From NCBI GenBank assembly GCA_951813515.1, contig OX638346.1, positions 1,419,617-1,483,616 on the forward strand: a stretch of DNA of 64,000 nt, read 5' to 3'. A model generated the notes under the pieces. That model made no database searches, was not told the DNA's origin, and worked only from the letters and a program-made list of their open reading frames with translations. Within the stretch, counting starts at the first letter, position 1. Each line of letters begins with the position of its first letter. The position numbers and the translations under genes were made by a program. Source of the DNA: an uncultured Pseudomonadales bacterium. GTDB lineage: Bacteria; Pseudomonadota; Gammaproteobacteria; Pseudomonadales; Azotimanducaceae. This document shows, piece by piece, positions 1 to 8,475 of the stretch.

Positions 1-88
1 GAAGAAGAGTCGTGATGGCGAGAGCATGAAGGCAAGGGCAAAAAAAGACGCGTAGATACGTTCAGATCTGGGCCTGACGGAGAATTAG

Positions 89-256
89 TTAACCGACTTC
101 GATCATCTCGAAGTCTTCCTTCCCAACCCCGCACTCCGGGCACACGAAGTCATCCGGGACATCCTCCCAGGGGGTCCCTGGCGGGATGTCCTCGTATTCG
201 CAGCCTTCGGCTTCATCGTAGATCCAGCCGCAGACAATGCACTGCCATTTCTTCAC
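89..256 (-). CDS. Rubredoxin
   Basis: A 55-residue rubredoxin, a small cytoplasmic one-electron carrier with a single Fe(Cys)4 centre. Two cysteine knuckles are visible: CIVCG near residues 6-10 and CPECG near residues 39-43, with the conserved YDEAEG and PPGTPWEDVPDDFVCP stretches between them. The start is GTG at 256, directly before KKWQC, and the stop is TAA at 89-91. Length and motifs match the classical single-domain family. The neighbour on its 5' side is ubiA, transcribed divergently, so no redox partner can be named. It could serve an alkane hydroxylase, a rubredoxin:oxygen system or a diiron enzyme; the window does not decide. The family call is very secure. Confidence 0.96.
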   Translation of the reverse strand: MKKWQCIVCGWIYDEAEGCEYEDIPPGTPWEDVPDDFVCPECGVGKEDFEMIEVG

Positions 257-563
257 GGGACGACTCTCAAGTCCGGAGTTTCAAACGCACCAGGTCCAGC
301 GAGATGTGCGACGCCTTTGCCAGCAATGTTCTAACATCTTCGGTTACCGCCGGGTCCCGGTTCGCCGATTGTCCGTGAACAAAAGTCGCAATCCGGGCGG
401 CCGAACGGAAAGGCGAATGCTACCGCTAAACGTCCCCGCTCCATAATCGCGAATGAAAGTGCCCCACGACCGTCGCCTATCGGCGCCGTCCGCAGCCCGA
501 CCCAACTCGTCGCCCATGGATGAACCGTCCCACGTCGCTCCCGCTCCAGGAAACGCTTGATCC
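257..563. other. Non-coding spacer between divergent rubredoxin gene and ubiA
   Basis: About 307 bases without a convincing gene. Short reading frames here carry no recognisable domain and have poor codon structure. Many gammaproteobacteria carry ubiC (chorismate lyase) just before ubiA, but no UbiC-like sequence is seen. The stretch must hold the promoters of both divergent genes, yet no clear -35/-10 pair could be picked out. Confidence 0.5.
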
Positions 564-1430
564 ATGCGAGTGAGACTCTCCGCCTACGCGCAGCTCATGC
601 GCCTCGACAAGCCGGTCGGCACGTTGCTGCTGCTGTGGCCGACGCTGGCCGCGTTGTGGATCGCCGCCGAGGGAGTCCCGCCGTTGCCAATCCTCCTCGC
701 GTTCGTTGCCGGAACGTTCGTCATGCGTTCCGCCGGCTGCGTGATCAATGATATCGCCGACCGCAACTTCGACGGTCGGGTGGCGCGCACGCATGACCGG
801 CCGCTACCGGAGGGGCGCGTTTCGCTGGTCGAGGCATTCGCGCTCTTCGGCGGCCTCCTCGTTCTGGCGCTCGCTATCGTAATGACGCTGAACACCGCAA
901 CCCAACTGCTCGCGGCGGCCGGGGTCGTCATATCCGTTGCCTATCCGTTCCTGAAGCGATGGACGCACTGGCCGCAGGTGGCGCTCGGCGCGGCATTCAG
1001 CTGGGGCATCCCGATGGCCTTCACGGCTACGACCGGTAGCGTGCCCGGCATCGCGTGGGTCCTTTTCGCTGCCAGCGCATTCTGGATCATCGCCTACGAC
1101 ACGGAATACGCGATGGTCGATCGCCGTTTCGACCTGGATATCGGCCTCAAGTCCTCCGCGATCCTGTTCGCCAACTCGGACCGGGCAATCATCGGCGCGC
1201 TGCAGTGCCTGGCGCTCGTCCTTTTCTTCGTAGGTGGCTTGCAGGCCGGGTTCCACCACGCCTTCTTCGCGGCGCTCGCCGCAGCCGCCGGTCTCTTCGT
1301 CTACCACCAATGGTTGATCCGCGAGCGCGAAGAGAGCGCCTGCTTCAAGGCGTTCCGCAACAATGTCTGGGTCGGCTTCGCGTTGTTCGCCGGCGCGGTG
1401 ATCGAGTACGGGGCGCGCGCACTCTCATGA
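564..1430 (+). CDS. ubiA: 4-hydroxybenzoate polyprenyltransferase
   Basis: Inner-membrane prenyltransferase of ubiquinone synthesis that joins a polyprenyl chain to 4-hydroxybenzoate. The 288-residue protein has the expected multi-helix hydrophobic profile. Both Mg-diphosphate-binding motifs are present: NDIADRNFD at about residues 62-70 and DTEYAMVD at about 179-186 followed by D190. The N-terminus (MRLDKPVGTLLLLWPTL at about 12-28) is typical of bacterial UbiA, and the length matches the family. The stop codon overlaps the start of the next gene (ATGA), so the downstream TRAP genes may be co-transcribed although they are functionally unrelated. No ubiC partner is adjacent. Confidence 0.96.
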   Translation: MRVRLSAYAQLMRLDKPVGTLLLLWPTLAALWIAAEGVPPLPILLAFVAGTFVMRSAGCVINDIADRNFDGRVARTHDRPLPEGRVSLVEAFALFGGLLVLALAIVMTLNTATQLLAAAGVVISVAYPFLKRWTHWPQVALGAAFSWGIPMAFTATTGSVPGIAWVLFAASAFWIIAYDTEYAMVDRRFDLDIGLKSSAILFANSDRAIIGALQCLALVLFFVGGLQAGFHHAFFAALAAAAGLFVYHQWLIREREESACFKAFRNNVWVGFALFAGAVIEYGARALS

Positions 1431-1936
1431 TCGAGCGACTGATCGAAGTCATCGGGCGGACAGCCGCATGGCTGACCCTCGCCATGGTGGCTGCCACCTG
1501 CGTGACGCTGGTCCTCCGCTACGGATTCGACATGGGCGCGATCATGCTGCAGGAGTCCGTGCTCTACATGCACGGCGCCGTATTCATGCTCGGGTTCTCC
1601 TACACGCTGAAGCACGACGAGCATGTCCGGGTCGACCTTATGTACAGCAGGATGTCCGACCGCAGACGGAGCATCGTCAATCTCGGCGGGCATATCGTTC
1701 TCATGACGCCACTTTGTCTCGCCCTCACGTACTTCAGCCTCGACTACGTCACGAACTCCTGGTCCATCCTGGAAGGCTCGCAGGAAGTCGATGGAATCCG
1801 CGGCGTCTATCTGCTGAAAACGCTGATCCCCGCCGCGGCGTGCCTGCTGCTGCTGCAGACCGGCCTGCTCGCGGTCCGGGAAATACAACGGTTGAGTGCC
1901 GAAGGGGGCATCCCCAGACACAACTCGCATGGCTGA
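1427..1936 (+). CDS. TRAP transporter small permease (DctQ-type)
   Basis: A 169-residue small integral membrane subunit of a tripartite ATP-independent periplasmic transporter. Four hydrophobic segments can be read, and the family's FMLGFSYTLKHDEHVRVD stretch (about residues 48-65) is present. The ATG at 1427 overlaps the ubiA stop in an ATGA arrangement, and its own stop overlaps the start of the large permease, the usual dctQ-dctM coupling. It should form the membrane complex with the next gene and work with the solute-binding lipoprotein encoded on the opposite strand at 3311-4450. Substrate cannot be read from this subunit. Confidence 0.92.
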   Translation: MIERLIEVIGRTAAWLTLAMVAATCVTLVLRYGFDMGAIMLQESVLYMHGAVFMLGFSYTLKHDEHVRVDLMYSRMSDRRRSIVNLGGHIVLMTPLCLALTYFSLDYVTNSWSILEGSQEVDGIRGVYLLKTLIPAAACLLLLQTGLLAVREIQRLSAEGGIPRHNSHG

Positions 1937-3314
1937 ATACCTGCCGCTCATCATGTTCGCGGCGGTGTTCGTCACGCTGCTCGCCGGCTACGCGGTGGCC
2001 CCGACACTGGCTGGCGTGGCGCTCCTGTTCGCCTTCGGCGGCGCCCTCTTCGGCGTCTTCGATCTCGGCGATCTCGGGTTCCTGCCCAACCGCATCTTCG
2101 GCATCATCACGAACCAGACGCTGATCGCGGTGCCCCTTTTCGTCCTGATGGGCGTGACGCTGCAACGCACGCACATCGCCGAGACACTGCTCAACAGCCT
2201 GTCGACGCTCCTCGGCTCCATACGCGGCGGACTTGGCATGGCCGTCACGGTGGTCGGCATGTTGATGGCGGCGAGCACCGGCATCGTCGGCGCCACCGTC
2301 GTCACCATGGGGCTCATCTCCCTGCCGGTGATGCTGCGGCACGGCTACGACAGCAAACTTGCCACCGGCACCATCTGCGCCACCGGAACCCTGGGCCAGA
2401 TCATCCCGCCGTCCATCGCCCTGGTGCTGCTCGGCGACGTGCTGTCGAGCGCATACCAGCAGGCGCAACTGACCCAGGGCGTCCTCTCGCCGAAGACCGT
2501 TTCGGTCGGCGATCTCTTCGCCGGCGCGCTAGTCCCCGGCCTTGTTCTGGTGGTCATGTACCTGGTCTACATTGCCGCCGTGGCGTTCTTCAAGCCGGAA
2601 CGCGCGCCCGGCGCAGTCCGCGATACCGGCGACGACCCGGAAGGATTGCCCGATGCGCGCCGGGAACTGCTGCTCGGGCTCGTGCCGCCTCTCGCCCTAA
2701 TCGTCGCGGTGCTCGGCTCCATCCTCGGCGGCTACGCGACGCCTACGGAAGCGGCGGGTGTCGGCGCGGCGGGGGCCTTGATCCTCGGGGCCGCCTACCG
2801 CGCGTTGTCCGTGAACGTGCTGCGGGAGATCGCGCTTTCTACGCTCAAGACCACGTCCATGGTGTTCCTGATCCTCGTCGGCGCCTCGGTGTTCTCCCTC
2901 GTATTCCGGGGCTACGGCGGCGACGAACTGGTGCAGGGCGTGTTTCTCGACATGCCGGGCGGCGCGTGGGGCGCCATGGTCATCGTGATGGTGACGATAT
3001 TCCTGCTCGGCTTCGTGCTCGACTTCATCGAAATCACTTACGTCGTCGTTCCGATCGTGGGTCCCGTGCTGCTCTCCATGGGCATCGATCCGATCTGGCT
3101 GGGGGTGATGATCGCCGTCAACCTGCAGACGTCCTTCCTCACGCCGCCTTTCGGCTTCTCGCTCTTCTATCTGCGCGGGGTGACGCCGCCCGAGGTTCAA
3201 ACTATCGACATCTACCGCGGCGTCGCTCCGTTCATCGTCGCGCAACTCTGCATGCTGCTGCTGCTCGTGGCCGTGCCACAACTCGCGACTTGGCTTCCTG
3301 GGGTCCTTTACTAG
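1929..3314 (+). CDS. TRAP transporter large permease (DctM-type)
   Basis: A 461-residue DctM-family ion:solute symporter subunit with about a dozen hydrophobic segments. Family stretches are visible: the GIVGATVVTMGLISLPVML block, the GTICATGTLGQIIPPSIALVLLG block and the C-terminal QTSFLTPPFGFSLFYLRGV block, the last being close to a DctM signature. ATG 1929 is chosen because it overlaps the small-permease stop; a longer frame opening upstream at 1896 would add 11 residues lying inside dctQ. The stop overlaps by four bases the stop of the convergent binding-protein gene, so no terminator fits between them. Confidence 0.95.
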   Translation: MAEYLPLIMFAAVFVTLLAGYAVAPTLAGVALLFAFGGALFGVFDLGDLGFLPNRIFGIITNQTLIAVPLFVLMGVTLQRTHIAETLLNSLSTLLGSIRGGLGMAVTVVGMLMAASTGIVGATVVTMGLISLPVMLRHGYDSKLATGTICATGTLGQIIPPSIALVLLGDVLSSAYQQAQLTQGVLSPKTVSVGDLFAGALVPGLVLVVMYLVYIAAVAFFKPERAPGAVRDTGDDPEGLPDARRELLLGLVPPLALIVAVLGSILGGYATPTEAAGVGAAGALILGAAYRALSVNVLREIALSTLKTTSMVFLILVGASVFSLVFRGYGGDELVQGVFLDMPGGAWGAMVIVMVTIFLLGFVLDFIEITYVVVPIVGPVLLSMGIDPIWLGVMIAVNLQTSFLTPPFGFSLFYLRGVTPPEVQTIDIYRGVAPFIVAQLCMLLLLVAVPQLATWLPGVLY

Positions 3315-4450
3315 CGTGCGTTGAGGTAGGCCTGCTCCGTCACGGCATGGTACTCGCGCATTCTGTTCAGGAACTCCGTGTACGAGTCGAGGATGCGCTG
3401 CGCCAGTTCGTCGTCTGCGGACTCCGCCAGAACTTCGGCGGATAGCTTTCGAAACTCGTCGAGCACTTCGTCCGGCAGGCGTCGGATCTCCACGCCGTGT
3501 TCCTCGACCAGGGTCTTAAGCGAGTCGGCGTTGCGCGCGGTGAATTCGTCCAGCATGTCCTGGTTGGTCGCCCGGCAGGCCGTCTCGAGGATTTTCTTCA
3601 GGTCGTCCGGCAACGCGTTGAACGCATCCTGGTTGACGATGGCTTCGATAGTCGGGCCGGGTTCATGCCAACCCGGATAGTAGTAGTAGCGCGCGATCTC
3701 CTGGAATCCGAAGGCGAGGTCGTTGTACGGCCCAACCCACTCGGTGGCGTCGATGACACCGGTTTGCAGCGACGTGAAGATCTCGCTGCCGGGCAAGCTG
3801 ACAGCCACGCCACCGGCGCGCTGAAACACCTCGCCACCGAGCCCCGGGATACGCATCTTGAGTCCCTGCAGGTCGGCGGGGGTATTGATTTCCTTGTTGA
3901 ACCAGCCCGCCATCTGCACGCCCGAGTTTCCCGCCGCCATCGGGATCACGCCGAATCGGCCATATAGCTCACGCCACAACTCAAGGCCCCCGCCGTGGTG
4001 CAGCCAGGCGTTCATTTCCAGGGCCGTCATGCCGAAGGGCACGGTCGCGAAAATGGCGGCGATCGGGGCCTTGCCGCGCCAGTAATAGGCAGCGCCGTGG
4101 CCCATTTCGGCGCTGCCCTCGGACACGGCGTCGAACACTTCGAACGCCGGGACGAGTTCGTTGGCGGCATAGACCTTGATCTTGAGGCGCCCCGCCGACA
4201 TCACGTCAACCGTCTCCGCAAGCCGCTCGGGAGCCGTTCCCAGGCCGGGCAGATTCTTCGGCCAAGTGGTAACCAGCTTCCACTCGAACTGGGACGGCGG
4301 AGTCACCTCTTGCCCCGTGGCACTCTGATCTTCCTGCGGCTCACACCCGCCGAGCAGCGCTGCGACGACGGATACCAAAGCCAACGCGCAAGAACGCGAA
4401 ACCCGGTTCAATCCAACGTCTCCAACTTCGCGTAACCCAACATCAACCAT
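3311..4450 (-). CDS. TRAP solute-binding lipoprotein, TakP-like (2-oxo acid type)
   Basis: Periplasmic DctP-family binding protein, 379 residues from ATG 4450. A lipoprotein signal is seen: basic stretch NRVSRS, hydrophobic core and lipobox LLGGC. The mature part carries stretches typical of the TakP 2-oxo-acid-binding branch: APIAAIFATVPFGM, GNSGVQMAGWFNKEI, MRIPGLGGEVFQ, GVIDATEWVGPYND and YYYYPGWHEPG. The ligand assignment is therefore inference from family resemblance. ATG 4450 has a purine-rich AAGGAAGGA just upstream; a TTG at 4411, overlapping the uvrD stop, would give a shorter and more classical signal peptide. The gene lies on the opposite strand to its permeases and converges on them, which is unusual for TRAP operons. 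Confidence 0.92.
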   Translation of the reverse strand: MVDVGLREVGDVGLNRVSRSCALALVSVVAALLGGCEPQEDQSATGQEVTPPSQFEWKLVTTWPKNLPGLGTAPERLAETVDVMSAGRLKIKVYAANELVPAFEVFDAVSEGSAEMGHGAAYYWRGKAPIAAIFATVPFGMTALEMNAWLHHGGGLELWRELYGRFGVIPMAAGNSGVQMAGWFNKEINTPADLQGLKMRIPGLGGEVFQRAGGVAVSLPGSEIFTSLQTGVIDATEWVGPYNDLAFGFQEIARYYYYPGWHEPGPTIEAIVNQDAFNALPDDLKKILETACRATNQDMLDEFTARNADSLKTLVEEHGVEIRRLPDEVLDEFRKLSAEVLAESADDELAQRILDSYTEFLNRMREYHAVTEQAYLNAR

Positions 4451-6627
4451 TTCGATCCTTCCTTGATGAAATTCACCTCAATCCGTGCGCGTTCGCCGTT
4501 TCCCTCGCTCTGCAGCACGATGCCCTCTCCGAACTTTCCATGCCGCACGCGCTGTCCCACGCGCAACCCCGACGAAGACTCCCCTGGGGTCCCAGTCCTT
4601 CGCACCGGCCGGGACACGGTTCCGCCCATCCGGACTTCCTCCAGGGTCTCCGCAGGGACCTCCAGCAGAAACCGCGACGGGCGATTGACCGATTCGGTAC
4701 CGAAGAAGCGCCGAATCTGCGCATAGGTGAGATAGAGCTGCCGCATGGCGCGCGTGACGCCGACGTAGGCGAGGCGGCGCTCCTCCTCCATGCGGCCGGG
4801 TTCCTCGGCCGACCTGCGATGCGGGAACAGCCCCTCTTCCAGGCCGGTGAGAAATACCAGGGGGAACTCGAGCCCCTTGGCCGAATGCAATGTCATCATC
4901 TGTACCGCCGACCCGCCCGCGGTCTGGTACTCGCCAGCCTCGAGGGCGGCGTGATCGAGGAACTGGTCAAGTTCCGACTCTTCCTCCTCGGCTTCTCCTC
5001 GCGGGTCCACGGGGAAAGTTCTTGCTGCCCGGAACTGCCTGCACGCAGTGACGAGTTCCTCCAGGTTTTCCTTGCGCGCTAGTCCACGTTCGCCCGGCTC
5101 CTTGCCGTGGTGTTCCAGCAGCCCGCTGGCATCGATGCAGTGGCGGGCAATCTCGTCCAGTCCCGCGTTTTGCAACCTCTCAGACATCGTATCGATCTCG
5201 TCGATGAAGTTGCGCAGCACGGTCGCCATCCTGCCGCCGATCTCGCCGCTCGCGATACCGTCTTTCGCCGCCTGCCAGAGGGATATCTCGTTTGCCCGGG
5301 CCAACGCGCGCACGCTGTCGATGGTCCGTTCGCCAATGCCTCGGGGCGGCGTATTGACCACCCGCTCGAAGGCGACATCCGCATGGCGCTGGTTCATCAG
5401 CCGCATGTAGGCCAGCGCATTCTTGACTTCGGCCCGCTCGAAGAAGCGCAAACCCCCGTAGATGCGATACGGGATGTCGGCCACCAGAAAGGCCTCTTCC
5501 AATACGCGAGACTGCGCATTTGATCGGTAGAGCACCGCGACTTCGTTTGGCTCGCCACTCCGCAGCCACTCGCGGGTGCGCTCCGCCACGAATCGCGCTT
5601 CGTCGACTTCGTTGAACGCGGCGTAGACCTTGACCGGCTCGCCGTCTCCCGCGGAAGTCCACAGGGACTTGCCGAGGCGGCCCCGGTTGTTGCCGATCAG
5701 CCCGTTGGCCGCGTCCAGGATCTTGCTGGTCGAGCGATAGTTCTGTTCCAGCCGAATGATCTGCGTGTCCTCGAAATCATCGGAGAACCTTTGAATGTTC
5801 TCGATCTTGGCGCCGCGCCAACCATAGATCGACTGGTCGTCGTCCCCCACGGCCATGACATTGCCGGTGTCCCCGGCAAGCAGCCGCAGCCACGCGTACT
5901 GAATCGTGTTCGTGTCTTGGAACTCATCGACCAGTAGCTGCCCGAAGCGACGCCGATAGTGGGTGAGCAGCGCCTCGTTGTCCCGGATGAGTTCGTGGCA
6001 GCGCAGCAACAGTTCGGCGAAATCCACCAGGCCGCCCCGGGCGCAGGCGGCTTCGTAGGCCTCGTAGAGCCTCTTCAGTGTCCTCGCCGAAAAGTCGTCA
6101 CCGCCTGGGATCTCGTCCGGTCTTCGGCCTCGATCCTTCTGCGCATTGATGAACCCGGCGACCTGTCGCGCGGGCCATGCCCCCTCGTCCATGTCCTGCG
6201 CCTTGATCACGCGCCGGATCAGGCGGAGCTGATCGTCGGCGTCGATGATCTGGAAGTTCTGCGGCAGTTTCGCGTCCTCCCAGTGCATGCGCAGGAGCCG
6301 ATGGGCGATGCCGTGAAAGGTTCCCACCCACATGCCGCTTACTTGCGAGGGGTGCCCCCTCGCACTCCCCGGCTGAAGGCTCTCGGGCATGTCGAGCAGG
6401 GCCTCCGCGCGGGACCGCATTTCCGCCGCCGCCTTGTTGGTGAACGTGACCGCCAGAACGCCCTGCGGACTCACGCCTTCCACTTGGACCAGCCAGGCGA
6501 TGCGATGCACCAGCACACGGGTCTTTCCGCTTCCCGCGCCGGCGACGACGAGCAGGTTGCCCAAGGGGGCGGTGACGGCTTCCCGCTGCCGCTCGTTCAG
6601 GGGCCCGATGATGCCTGATACGTCCAA
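4408..6627 (-). CDS. uvrD: DNA helicase II
   Basis: Superfamily 1A 3'-5' DNA helicase, 739 residues, acting in nucleotide-excision and mismatch repair. Motif I AGAGSGKT is at residues 29-36. TFTNKAAAEM, VDEFQDTN, GDDDQSIYGWRGA, LEQNYRS, TLHSAKGLEFPLVF and VGVTRAM follow in order. The C-terminal GQRVRHGKFGEGIV ... WLMLGYAKLETLD is characteristic of UvrD rather than Rep. Between MR and GMWVGTFHG there are about 26 residues where E. coli UvrD has about 12, and the extra stretch corresponds to a palindromic repeat at 6342-6379. The gene ends where the TRAP binding-protein gene begins and starts 3 bases after the glmS stop. Confidence 0.97.
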   Translation of the reverse strand: MDVSGIIGPLNERQREAVTAPLGNLLVVAGAGSGKTRVLVHRIAWLVQVEGVSPQGVLAVTFTNKAAAEMRSRAEALLDMPESLQPGSARGHPSQVSGMWVGTFHGIAHRLLRMHWEDAKLPQNFQIIDADDQLRLIRRVIKAQDMDEGAWPARQVAGFINAQKDRGRRPDEIPGGDDFSARTLKRLYEAYEAACARGGLVDFAELLLRCHELIRDNEALLTHYRRRFGQLLVDEFQDTNTIQYAWLRLLAGDTGNVMAVGDDDQSIYGWRGAKIENIQRFSDDFEDTQIIRLEQNYRSTSKILDAANGLIGNNRGRLGKSLWTSAGDGEPVKVYAAFNEVDEARFVAERTREWLRSGEPNEVAVLYRSNAQSRVLEEAFLVADIPYRIYGGLRFFERAEVKNALAYMRLMNQRHADVAFERVVNTPPRGIGERTIDSVRALARANEISLWQAAKDGIASGEIGGRMATVLRNFIDEIDTMSERLQNAGLDEIARHCIDASGLLEHHGKEPGERGLARKENLEELVTACRQFRAARTFPVDPRGEAEEEESELDQFLDHAALEAGEYQTAGGSAVQMMTLHSAKGLEFPLVFLTGLEEGLFPHRRSAEEPGRMEEERRLAYVGVTRAMRQLYLTYAQIRRFFGTESVNRPSRFLLEVPAETLEEVRMGGTVSRPVRRTGTPGESSSGLRVGQRVRHGKFGEGIVLQSEGNGERARIEVNFIKEGSKWLMLGYAKLETLD
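6342..6379 (-). repeat. Palindromic repeat element inside uvrD (copy 1)
   Basis: A 38-base stretch beginning CTTGCGAGGGG on the + strand, with the inverted core GAGGGG/CCCCTC. It closely resembles 9294-9332 in the tail of glmU: both run CTTGCGAGGGG, a variable centre, CCCC, then TCGC or TGCG, CTCCCCG and CTGA. In uvrD it is read in frame and coincides with about 14 residues absent from E. coli UvrD. The two copies are read in different frames, which argues for a DNA-level element and not a shared peptide. Confidence 0.6.
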
Positions 6628-6630
6628 CCG

Positions 6631-8475
6631 CTACTCGACGGTGACGGACTTCGCCAGGTTTCGCGGCTGGTCGATGTCCGTTCCTTTCAACACCGCGACA
6701 TGGTAGGCGAGCAGTTGCAGGGGCACCGTGTAGACGATGGGCGCGATGGCATCGTGCACGCTCGGGACTTCGATCACGGTGATGCCGGGGCCTTCGCGGA
6801 AACCCGCTTCGGCGTTGGCAAAGACGTAGAGTTGACCACCCCGCGCACGCACTTCCTGCAGGTTCGACCGAATCTTGCGCAAGAGGTCGTTGTTTGGCGC
6901 CACGGCCACCACGGGCATCGCTTCGGTTACCAGCGCGAGCGGCCCGTGTTTCAGCTCCCCGGCCGGATAGGCTTCCGCGTGGATGTAGGAAATCTCCTTG
7001 AGCTTCAGCGCGCCCTCCAGCGCGACGGGAAGCTGTGGCCCTCGACCGAGGAACAGCGCGTGCTGGCGACCGGAGAACTCCTCCGCAAGCACTTGCAGAC
7101 GTGATTCAAGCTGCAGAACTTCCTCGATGGCGTCGTCGAGCGAGTGCAGTGCCTGCACCAGTTCCGCCTCGGTCTCCGCGCTCATGCCATGCCGGCGCCC
7201 AAGCAGGATCGTCAGCATCAGCAAGTCAGCCAGCATGGCGGTAAACGCCTTGGTCGACGCAACACAGAACTCCGCGCCCGCTTGCAGCATGATCGCCATG
7301 TCCGACTCGCGCACGATCGAACTCGTCGCAACGTTGCAAATCGCCAGGGTATGACGAAAGCCGATGTCCTTTGCGATACGCAGGGCCGCGAGGGTATCTG
7401 CCGTTTCCCCTGACTGCGAAGTAGTCACGAATAGGCTGCCAGGGGGCACTACGACGGGGCGATACCGCCATTCGCTCGCGATCTCCACCTGGCAGGAGAT
7501 ACCCACGTATTCCTCGATCCAGTGCCTGGCTACGCAGCCGGCGTAATATGCCGTGCCACACGCGACGATGGTCACGGCCTCCGTTTCGTCGAGGATGCTC
7601 GTCGTGCGCACGCCGAACGCGCGCTCAAGCACTCGCGTGCTGCCGATCCGTCCTTCCAGTGTGGCCCGCACAGCGCCAGGCTGTTGGTGAATCTCGCGCT
7701 GCATGTAGTGACGATAATTGCCCCTGTCCGCCTCATCCGGAGCATGCTCGACCCGCACCGTGGAACGCACGACGCTCTCGTCGTTCACGTTCCACACCTC
7801 TATCCCCTCGCGGCGCACGTCTATCAGGTCGCCTTCCTCGAGCAGAATGAATCGATCCGTCACGGGCCGCAGCGCGAGAACATCCGAGGCGATGAAGTTC
7901 TCGCCGAAACCGACCCCGACCACCAGCGCAGTGCCCGCCCGCGCGGCGACAATGCGGCCCGGCTCATCGCGACACAGGACGCCGATGGCGTACTTGCCGT
8001 CGAGACGCTTGAGCGCCGCGCGCACCGCTTCCAGCAGATCTCCCGTCCGCTCGTAGCACTGATCGATCAGGTGAACGATGACCTCCGTATCCGTCTCGGA
8101 CGTGAACTCGTATCCGTTCTCGATCAACTCCTCCCGCAGGGGCTCGAAATCCTCGATGATGCCGTTGTGGACGAGGGCGATCCGGCCGGAGGAGACGTGT
8201 GGATGGGCATTGCATTCGTTTACCGCGCCATGGCTCGCCCAACGGGTATGCGCGATGCCCGCCGTGCCGATCACAGGCCGATCATCCAGGCTATCGACAA
8301 GCGCCTGCACCTTGCCCACCGTACGCCGGTTCACGAATTTCGCCGATCCGTTGTCATCGGCACCGACAATCGCGACTCCTGCGGAGTCGTAGCCCCGGTA
8401 CTCGAGGCGTTGCAGACCTTCGAGGAGGATGCCCGAGACATCGCGGCTGGACACCGCGCCAACAATGCCGCACAC
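6631..8475 (-). CDS. glmS: Glutamine--fructose-6-phosphate aminotransferase (isomerizing)
   Basis: Makes glucosamine-6-phosphate from fructose-6-phosphate and glutamine, the entry step to UDP-GlcNAc. At 614 residues it is full length: an N-terminal Ntn glutaminase domain (about 1-240) with nucleophile Cys2 in MCGIVG, HTRW, HNGIIEDFE and TDTEVIVHLI, then two SIS domains with TSQSGETADT, CNVATSSI, KAFTAMLA and the C-terminal AKSVTVE. The start is GTG at 8475. The usual WATHG motif reads WASHG here. The first 730 bases of this gene are duplicated just upstream (8480-9250). Gene order glmU-glmS is the conserved one, with the duplicate wedged between, four bases from this start. Confidence 0.97.
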   Translation of the reverse strand: MCGIVGAVSSRDVSGILLEGLQRLEYRGYDSAGVAIVGADDNGSAKFVNRRTVGKVQALVDSLDDRPVIGTAGIAHTRWASHGAVNECNAHPHVSSGRIALVHNGIIEDFEPLREELIENGYEFTSETDTEVIVHLIDQCYERTGDLLEAVRAALKRLDGKYAIGVLCRDEPGRIVAARAGTALVVGVGFGENFIASDVLALRPVTDRFILLEEGDLIDVRREGIEVWNVNDESVVRSTVRVEHAPDEADRGNYRHYMQREIHQQPGAVRATLEGRIGSTRVLERAFGVRTTSILDETEAVTIVACGTAYYAGCVARHWIEEYVGISCQVEIASEWRYRPVVVPPGSLFVTTSQSGETADTLAALRIAKDIGFRHTLAICNVATSSIVRESDMAIMLQAGAEFCVASTKAFTAMLADLLMLTILLGRRHGMSAETEAELVQALHSLDDAIEEVLQLESRLQVLAEEFSGRQHALFLGRGPQLPVALEGALKLKEISYIHAEAYPAGELKHGPLALVTEAMPVVAVAPNNDLLRKIRSNLQEVRARGGQLYVFANAEAGFREGPGITVIEVPSVHDAIAPIVYTVPLQLLAYHVAVLKGTDIDQPRNLAKSVTVE

